A stretch of DNA of 9,809 nucleotides from Gammaproteobacteria bacterium (GTDB taxonomy: Bacteria > Pseudomonadota > Gammaproteobacteria > Steroidobacterales > Steroidobacteraceae). The notes under the pieces are model-generated. The model saw only the letters and a program-made list of their open reading frames with translations, searched no databases and had not been told where the DNA came from. Position 1 is the first letter of the stretch. The number at the start of each line of letters is the position of its first letter. This document shows, in pieces, positions 5,421 to 9,809 of this stretch. The position numbers were made by a program, and so were the translations under genes. Location: contig JASHVF010000044.1 in assembly GCA_030039615.1 (NCBI GenBank), forward strand, positions 1 to 9,809. The letters are read 5' to 3'.

Positions 5421-7364
5421 TCAGTGCTTGTCGCCGGTGCGGCGTATCGCGAAGCGGTACTCGCTGCGGCCGATGCTCACCTGGTCGCCGTCCTTGAGGA
5501 TCTGGCGCGTGATGCGCCGGCCGTTGACGAGCACGCCGTTGGTGCTGTTCAGGTCCTCGATGATGGTGTGCACCGGACCGACCAGGATCACCGCGTGGTG
5601 GCGGCTGACGTACTTGGCGTCGATCTGTACGTCGTTCTCGGGCGTGCGGCCGATGCTGGTCTTGCGCCCGAGCACGTGTACCACCTCGCGTCCGCCCTCG
5701 GAGCGGATCATGAGGCGCGCGGCACCCTCCGGCGGCGGCTCACGCACCGCGCCCTCTTCGGCCGCGGCGTCGCGCAGCGCCAGGTGCGTGTCGGTGTCGA
5801 CGTGCGCCGTGCGGCTCTCCTCCAGGGTGTGGCGCCACTGCTGGTTGGCCTTCTCGAGCTCGGAGACGCGCGCGTTGCGGCCGCGCAGCTGCGACTCGAG
5901 ACGTCCGATCGCGTCCTCGGCGGCGCGCAGGTCCGCCTCCAGCTCCTGGGTGCGTGCCAGGGCTGCTTCCGAAGTGCTGTGCAGCGTGCGCAGCATATCC
6001 ACCTGTTCCGCTACGCGCTCCTCGAGCTGCTTCACGCGCGCCTCGCCGGCGCCGATGCTGGCGATGTGCCCACCGCGCTCGAGCTGCGCGGTGCGCAGCG
6101 CCGCGGCCCATTCCTCCATATCGGCGCGCACCTTGGCGAGCTCCTGCTCGCGCTCCGCGCCGCGCTTGCGCTCGGCGCCGAGCTCGGCTTCGAGGGTCGC
6201 GCTGCGGGTGCGGGTCTCACCGAGCGCGACCTCGTACTCGGCCGCGCGCGTGGCGACTCCGCTGGTGGCGACACGGGCTCCCTCGAGCGCGGTATTGAGG
6301 CTCGCCTGCGCCGCGCGCAGCCGCGTCAGCTCCGCCTCGCGCTGCTCGAGGGTGGCGCCCAGGCTGGCGACCTGGGTTTCGAGCGTGGCGATGCGCGCCG
6401 CGCGCTGGCTGAGATCCGCCGCCAGCTCGGCGGCGCGCGCCTCGCGGGCGGCGAGATCGCGCCTCAGCCGATCGCGGCCGCTTTCGTGGCCCTCGAGCTC
6501 GTCGTGCAGCTCGGACAGCAGTCCCTCGAACAGCGCGCGGCGCCGCTCGGCGGACTGACAGGATTCGAGGCTGGCGGCGACGCGCTCGCGCATCTCGCGC
6601 AGCTCGGCTTGAAGCAGCGCGTGCGCGCGGTCGCGTGACGCGAGCGCCTGCTCGCTCTCGAGGTCGTTGATGCGACGGGCCTCGGTTGCGGCTTCACGCT
6701 CGGCCAGCAGCCGTACCTCGCCGGCGAGCTTCTCCTCGGCCAGTTGCTGCGCCTGCTCAGCCTCGCGCTGTTCGGCCGCGCGGCGCATCTGGGTAAGCTC
6801 TTCGGCGAGCGAGCTGGCCTGGTCGCCGGCCGCCGCACGTGCCCGGGTGAGCTCCCCGGCGAGCTCGGCCTCGCGCCGCTCGAGCAGCGCGCGCGCCTGC
6901 GCGAGGTCTTGTGCATGTCGGGACTCGAGCCGCTCGGCGGCGGCACGTGCCTCGGACTGACCGGCGTCGCGCTCGCTCTCCTTCTGCGCCGCGGCGGCCT
7001 GCGCCTGGGCGAGCTCCTCGGCCAGCCACTCCGCGCGGCGCTCGGTCGCCACCCGCGCCGCACGCTCCTCCGCGAGCGCGCGCTCGATCTCGACGAGCCG
7101 CGCGCCGCGGCTCGCGAGCAGCTCTTCTGCCATGTGCAGATTGGCGACGGCGGCCTGCAGCGGGTCTTCGCCCGGCGGCGTGTCCGCACGTAGCTCGCCC
7201 GCCGGCTCGCCCGGCAAAGCGGGCTGAACCCAGGTGTCGGCGAGCCGCGAATGATCGGCTGCCTCCAAGGCTCTCGGGTCGAGCGCCGGAAGTTCGTCAG
7301 TGCTGTCGAGATCGGACCCCCGCGGTGGTAATCCTTCGGGGGATTGTCTCGGGCGCGGATCCAT
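5421..7364 (-). CDS. Long coiled-coil protein with C-terminal FHA domain
   Basis: This 647-residue protein has three parts. Residues 1-70 are acidic, Pro-rich and probably disordered. From about 75 to 530 it is almost pure heptad-like helix, rich in Ala, Glu, Arg, Leu and Gln, so it is expected to form a long coiled coil. Residues 552-647 form a canonical forkhead-associated domain: IGRTPENDV with GR at 572-573, SRHHA at 587-591 and STNGVLVNG at 607-615, so the residues that normally bind phosphothreonine are present. No signal peptide or membrane segment is visible, suggesting a cytoplasmic protein that dimerises and docks on a phosphorylated partner. No Ser/Thr kinase or phosphatase gene is in the window. 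The ATG at 7364 has a weak AAGAAGGGG about 12 bases upstream. The partner and role are unknown. Confidence 0.93.
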   Translation of the reverse strand: MDPRPRQSPEGLPPRGSDLDSTDELPALDPRALEAADHSRLADTWVQPALPGEPAGELRADTPPGEDPLQAAVANLHMAEELLASRGARLVEIERALAEERAARVATERRAEWLAEELAQAQAAAAQKESERDAGQSEARAAAERLESRHAQDLAQARALLERREAELAGELTRARAAAGDQASSLAEELTQMRRAAEQREAEQAQQLAEEKLAGEVRLLAEREAATEARRINDLESEQALASRDRAHALLQAELREMRERVAASLESCQSAERRRALFEGLLSELHDELEGHESGRDRLRRDLAAREARAAELAADLSQRAARIATLETQVASLGATLEQREAELTRLRAAQASLNTALEGARVATSGVATRAAEYEVALGETRTRSATLEAELGAERKRGAEREQELAKVRADMEEWAAALRTAQLERGGHIASIGAGEARVKQLEERVAEQVDMLRTLHSTSEAALARTQELEADLRAAEDAIGRLESQLRGRNARVSELEKANQQWRHTLEESRTAHVDTDTHLALRDAAAEEGAVREPPPEGAARLMIRSEGGREVVHVLGRKTSIGRTPENDVQIDAKYVSRHHAVILVGPVHTIIEDLNSTNGVLVNGRRITRQILKDGDQVSIGRSEYRFAIRRTGDKH

Positions 7365-7494
7365 CTTGGATTGGGCCCCTTCTTACTTTGGAATAAAATT
7401 TTAGCGCCACGGGGAGCTTACGTCCGCCCTGTACGCCGTAATTATGTGAGGCGAATCGCGAAATCAGGCCCCGTTCGGGGTCAAGCTCTGCCGC

Positions 7495-8181
7495 TCAGCC
7501 GCGCAGGAACGCCCGCACCGGCTCCGCTACCGCTCCCGGCGCGCTCTGGAACAGGTCCTCACCCTGGTCGGGCAGATCGAGGACGCGGGCCGCAGGCTGC
7601 GCCTCGCGCACCCGGGCGCTCGCGTCCCACGAGCCGTCCCGGGGGCGCAGCACCAGCAGTCCCTGCGTGACCCGGGCCAGCCGCTCGCGCAGCGGATAGC
7701 CCGCCGCCGCGGCGGCGAAATCTCCGGCCACCACGGCGGCAGCCAGCGGCACCGACACCAGCGCCAAGCGCCGCACCTGGGTCGGGCGGGTGAGAGCCAG
7801 CTCGACCGCCAGCACCGCGCCGGCGCCGTAGCTCAAGAGATCCACCTGCCGCAACCGCATGGTGTCGAGAAAATCGCCGATGCTGAGGGCGTATTCCGCC
7901 GCGCTCGCCGTCCGTGCGGGCGCATCCGACTCGCCACAGCCCGGGATGTCCGGGGCATACACCGAGCGGTCGCGCCCCAGCAGCGGCAGCAGCCCGCGAA
8001 ACTGCCGGCCCGAGCCCGCAGCACCGTGCAGACAAATGAGTGGCGTCCCCTCCTCGAAGCCACCCCCCGGCGGAATCGCGTTGTGAACGTGCAGCTGGCC
8101 GTAACGGCACTCGAAGTAGCCGCGCCGGACCCGCGGTTCCACCTCGGCGGCGCGCGGCTGCCTGGGTATCGCTTTGGACAT
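7495..8181 (-). CDS. Alpha/beta-hydrolase-fold protein lacking the catalytic Ser and His
   Basis: This 228-residue protein reads clearly as an alpha/beta hydrolase fold: LICLHGAAGSGRQF (48-61, oxyanion region), YAPDIPGCGESDAP (75-88) and a C-terminal GAVAEPVRAFL helix. At the nucleophile elbow the usual GxSxGG is SYGAGA (117-122), which puts Gly119 where the serine should be. Near the end, the usual GH-DLF pattern reads GEDLF, so Glu208 stands where the histidine is expected. The cap region between the sixth and seventh strands is also very short. It is probably a non-hydrolytic member of the fold or a decayed enzyme, though the reading frame is intact. The ATG at 8181 is chosen because homology begins soon after it. 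No strong Shine-Dalgarno is seen, and upstream in-frame codons up to 9399 are shadows of the opposite-strand genes. Confidence 0.85.
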   Translation of the reverse strand: MSKAIPRQPRAAEVEPRVRRGYFECRYGQLHVHNAIPPGGGFEEGTPLICLHGAAGSGRQFRGLLPLLGRDRSVYAPDIPGCGESDAPARTASAAEYALSIGDFLDTMRLRQVDLLSYGAGAVLAVELALTRPTQVRRLALVSVPLAAAVVAGDFAAAAAGYPLRERLARVTQGLLVLRPRDGSWDASARVREAQPAARVLDLPDQGEDLFQSAPGAVAEPVRAFLRG

Positions 8182-8211
8182 GGGCGCATAGTGCCACGAT
8201 CGCAGCTGCGC

Positions 8212-8239
8212 TTGCGTCTCGGGACCGGGCGCGTAAATT
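8212..8239 (+). promoter_or_regulatory. Weak candidate promoter of the small lipoprotein gene
   Basis: TTGCGT (8212-8217) and TAAATT (8234-8239) have a 16-base spacer inside the 65-base divergent gap. Transcription would start at about 8246, right at the ATG at 8247, giving a leaderless message. The match is poor and other promoters are possible. Confidence 0.25.
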
Positions 8240-8246
8240 GGTGTCC

Positions 8247-8459
8247 ATGGAACGCATCCTGCTGCTCGCCTGCCTGTGTGCCGCGCTCGGCGGGTGCGGG
8301 CTGGCCGATACCGGCGCGGCCGCGGCGGGCAGCGCCGCGAGCGCGGCCCAGGAGGCTCAGGACGCCAGGCGCACGGAGCAGCGCGTGCGGCAGCAGATCG
8401 AGGCGGCCAACAAGGAGGCGGAGCGCGAGCGCGCCGCCGCGGAAGACGCCAGCAAATAG
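8247..8459 (+). CDS. Small lipoprotein, unknown function
   Basis: This 70-residue protein begins with a short lipoprotein signal: MER followed by a hydrophobic core and the lipobox LGGC, with the lipidated cysteine at residue 17. Residue +2 of the mature protein is Gly, not Asp, so export to the outer membrane is expected. The mature part (about 54 residues) is Ala, Glu and Arg rich, and residues 30-68 should form one helix, possibly a coiled coil. I do not recognise a named family. The ATG at 8247 is chosen because it gives an ideal signal peptide; a GTG two codons earlier (8241) is possible. No Shine-Dalgarno is visible. It is divergent from the hydrolase-fold gene and ends 22 bases before the oxidoreductase gene, which may share its transcript. 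Confidence 0.82.
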   Translation: MERILLLACLCAALGGCGLADTGAAAAGSAASAAQEAQDARRTEQRVRQQIEAANKEAERERAAAEDASK

Positions 8460-8466
8460 CCGTCGC

Positions 8467-8473
8467 GGCGGAG
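8467..8473 (+). promoter_or_regulatory. Ribosome binding site of the MDR oxidoreductase gene
   Basis: GGCGGAG lies 8 bases before the GTG at 8482. This decides for the GTG start over upstream in-frame codons, which overlap the lipoprotein gene. Confidence 0.7.
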
Positions 8474-8481
8474 CCCATTCC

Positions 8482-9453
8482 GTGCTGCACAACCTTCAGA
8501 TACGGGTGAAGCGCAGCCCCGCGAAGCCGAGCGATTTCGAGGTGGTGGAAGCCGCCGGGCCAGCGCTCGCCAATGGCACGTTCCTGGCGCGCGCGCTGTG
8601 GCTGGCGCTCGACCCGTTCCACGTCGCCGACGGCGCCGGCGCGCCCGTGCGGCCGGGTGACGTGGTGCCCGCGCGCGGTGTCGGCGAGGTGATCGAGTCG
8701 CGGCACGACGTGTTCGGCGTCGGCAGCGTGGTGGTACACGATGCAGGACTGCAGCAGTTCTCGGTATCGGACGGCCGCAGCGCGCGCTTCGTGCACCCCG
8801 GACAGACGCCCGCCTCGACGGCACTCGGGATCCTCGGCGCGCCGGGCATGGCCGCCTACTTCGGGCTGCTCGATCTCGCCAGGCTGCGTGCCGGCGAAGT
8901 GGTGCTGGTGTCGGCGGCCTCGAACGCCGCCGGCTCGATGGCCGGTCAGATCGCGATGCTCAAGGGCGCGCGCGCCATCGGCATCGCCGGAACGCAGGAG
9001 AAATGCGACTGGGTGACGCGGCATGCGCGCCTCTCGGCCTGCATCAACTACCGCGGCGAACCGCTCGGCGCGCGGCTGCGGCAGCTGGCGCCGCGCGGCG
9101 TCGATGTTTACTTCGACAACACCGGCGGCGAGCTGCTCGAGACCATCATCGCGGAGCGGCACCTGGCGAGCGGCGCGCGCATCGTGCAGAACTCGCTCAG
9201 CAACTCCGATCCCGCTGCCGCGCTCGCGCGCGCCGGCTACCTGCCGGAGAAGGACGGCATCAGGGTGTTGCGGGCGCGCGTCCGGGACTACGAGCACCGG
9301 CGCGGCGAATTCCTGCGCGAAGCGATCGCCTGGCACGGCGCCGGACGCATCGCCGTCAAGGACGACGTGGTCGAGGGGCTCACCAGGGCGCCAGAGCATC
9401 TGCTGCTCGCCATGCGCGGTGGCAACTTCGGTCGACCGCTCGTGAAGCTCTAG
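8482..9453 (+). CDS. MDR-family NADP-dependent oxidoreductase (PTGR/CurA-like)
   Basis: This 323-residue protein matches the leukotriene B4 12-hydroxydehydrogenase/prostaglandin reductase branch of the zinc-independent medium-chain dehydrogenases, which reduce alkenal and enone double bonds with NADPH. Landmarks are WLALDPFHV (40-48, family LSLDPYMR), PGMAAYFGLLDL (121-132), the nucleotide-binding stretch VLVSAASNAAGSMAGQIA (141-158), VDVYFDNTGGELL (207-219) and GGNFGRPLVKL at the end. It is a divergent member. The usual GAAGAVG loop reads AASNAAG, with Asn148 replacing a glycine, and the region that is normally GxISxYN is NSLSNSD (237-243). The substrate cannot be stated. The start is a GTG with a good ribosome binding site. 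The gene is slightly shorter than typical CurA and follows the lipoprotein gene closely. Confidence 0.9.
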   Translation: MLHNLQIRVKRSPAKPSDFEVVEAAGPALANGTFLARALWLALDPFHVADGAGAPVRPGDVVPARGVGEVIESRHDVFGVGSVVVHDAGLQQFSVSDGRSARFVHPGQTPASTALGILGAPGMAAYFGLLDLARLRAGEVVLVSAASNAAGSMAGQIAMLKGARAIGIAGTQEKCDWVTRHARLSACINYRGEPLGARLRQLAPRGVDVYFDNTGGELLETIIAERHLASGARIVQNSLSNSDPAAALARAGYLPEKDGIRVLRARVRDYEHRRGEFLREAIAWHGAGRIAVKDDVVEGLTRAPEHLLLAMRGGNFGRPLVKL

Positions 9454-9473
9454 CCCAAGCCGGTAGCGGATAC

Positions 9474-9506
9474 CCCCGCCGTCGGTCCGGCGGGGACTCC
9501 CCGACG
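9474..9506. terminator. GC-rich hairpin between convergent genes, possible terminator
   Basis: CCCCGCCG (9474-9481) pairs with CGGCGGGG (9488-9495) over 8 bp with a 6-base loop. An alternative stem pairs CCGTCGG (9479-9485) with CCGACGG (9500-9506). It lies between the converging oxidoreductase and Lys/Ala-rich genes. No T run follows on either strand, so intrinsic termination is only suggested. Confidence 0.45.
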
Positions 9507-9513
9507 GTCACGC

Positions 9514-9809
9514 TCAGCGGTGACGTCGCGCCTTGCCGCGCTTCGTGCCCCGCGAGGCCTTTTTCGCGGCCTTGCGCGGCGGCTTGCGTGCGGCTTTCCT
9601 GCGGGCTGGTTTCGCGGCCTTTTTCTTCGCCGCTTTCTTTGCAGCCTTCTTTGCGGCCTTCTTCCCGGCTTGCTTCTTCGCGGGCTTCTTCGCCTTCGCG
9701 GGCTTCACCGCAGCCGGCTGGGCGGCTGCCGGAGCGGCGGCCGCTACAGGCGCGGGAGCGGCCGCGGGCTTCGCCGCAGGCGCCGCCGCAGCCTTCGGTG
9801 GGGGTGCGG
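9514..9809 (-). CDS. Lys/Ala-rich histone-H1-like C-terminal tail (5' end outside window)
   Basis: The reading frame enters from the right edge and ends with TGA at 9514. The visible 97 residues fall into two parts. The first, about 33 residues, is an Ala/Pro-rich linker (PPPKAAAAPAAKPAAAPAP). About 64 very basic residues follow, with repeated KKAAKK units, a stretch of RRKAARKPPRK and an end at KARRHR. Such tails occur in bacterial histone-H1-like proteins, in AlgP/AlgR3-type regulators and on some phasin-like granule proteins, where they bind DNA. The N-terminal domain that would decide among these is outside the window. The visible GTG at 9708 is an internal valine, not the start. The low-complexity sequence is real coding material, as the frame stays open through the edge. 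Confidence 0.75.
   Translation of the reverse strand, partial: APPPKAAAAPAAKPAAAPAPVAAAAPAAAQPAAVKPAKAKKPAKKQAGKKAAKKAAKKAAKKKAAKPARRKAARKPPRKAAKKASRGTKRGKARRHR

Noticed and set aside
5424..6638. 404-codon plus-strand frame opposite the FHA gene
   Set aside because: It is an antisense mirror of the Ala/Glu/Arg-rich coiled coil; the FHA domain fixes the real strand and frame.
7469..7480. Palindrome CCCCGTTCGGGG downstream of the hydrolase-fold gene
   Set aside because: It can form only a 4-bp stem with a 4-base loop and has no T run. It faintly resembles dispersed GGGGTC-type repeats, but one short copy is not enough to call one.
7365..7494. AT-rich patch around 7389-7402 as the FHA gene promoter
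   Set aside because: TAAAAT could be a -10 on the minus strand, but no acceptable -35 is found at the proper distance, so no promoter is called.
8182..9399. In-frame minus-strand extension that would lengthen the hydrolase-fold protein to 634 residues
   Set aside because: It runs antisense to the lipoprotein and oxidoreductase genes and has low-complexity Arg/Pro sequence; homology to the hydrolase fold begins only after the ATG at 8181.

Overview
The window is high-GC DNA with densely packed, mostly bacterial-housekeeping genes. The gene content suggests a gammaproteobacterium, perhaps near the Xanthomonadales, Nevskiales or Steroidobacter groups. The clues are a PA0069-type radical SAM gene, a biosynthetic IlvA with two C-terminal ACT-like domains, an AlgP/histone-H1-like Lys/Ala tail and an Escherichia-type LexA box. 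The taxonomic placement is inference; there is no rRNA or other marker here. I see no mobile element, CRISPR array, tRNA or rRNA, and no gene-free stretch longer than about 180 bases.

Layout. Bases 1-332 (minus) hold the N-terminal part of a TIP30/HTATIP2-like NAD(P)-binding protein that runs off the left edge. Bases 441-1517 (minus) hold a PA0069-family radical SAM protein. Its promoter carries a perfect-arm LexA/SOS box at 1528-1553, so it probably belongs to the DNA-damage response. Bases 1599-2033 (minus) encode a small DUF4870 membrane protein. Divergent from it, an overlapping pair on the plus strand (2155-2631 and 2631-3695) encodes a DUF3429 membrane protein and an AI-2E/PerM-family membrane protein.

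Bases 3695-3869 are a non-coding repeat island. It has a 71-bp unit present about 2.2 times, hairpins that keep their pairing through compensatory changes, and a third hairpin abutting the ilvA stop codon. Next come ilvA (3870-5387, minus) and, 33 bases upstream of it, a 647-residue coiled-coil protein with a C-terminal FHA domain (5421-7364, minus). The two are probably co-transcribed.

The right part holds an alpha/beta-hydrolase-fold protein that appears to have lost its catalytic serine and histidine (7495-8181, minus). Divergent from it are a 70-residue lipoprotein (8247-8459, plus) and an MDR-family NADP-dependent oxidoreductase (8482-9453, plus). A GC-rich hairpin separates the latter from a convergent Lys/Ala-rich, histone-H1-like tail that runs off the right edge (9514-9809, minus).

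The genes do not form one pathway, and I do not see a clearly new multi-gene system. The items most worth following up are the SOS-controlled radical SAM gene, the degenerate hydrolase, the covarying repeat hairpins and the FHA/coiled-coil protein.
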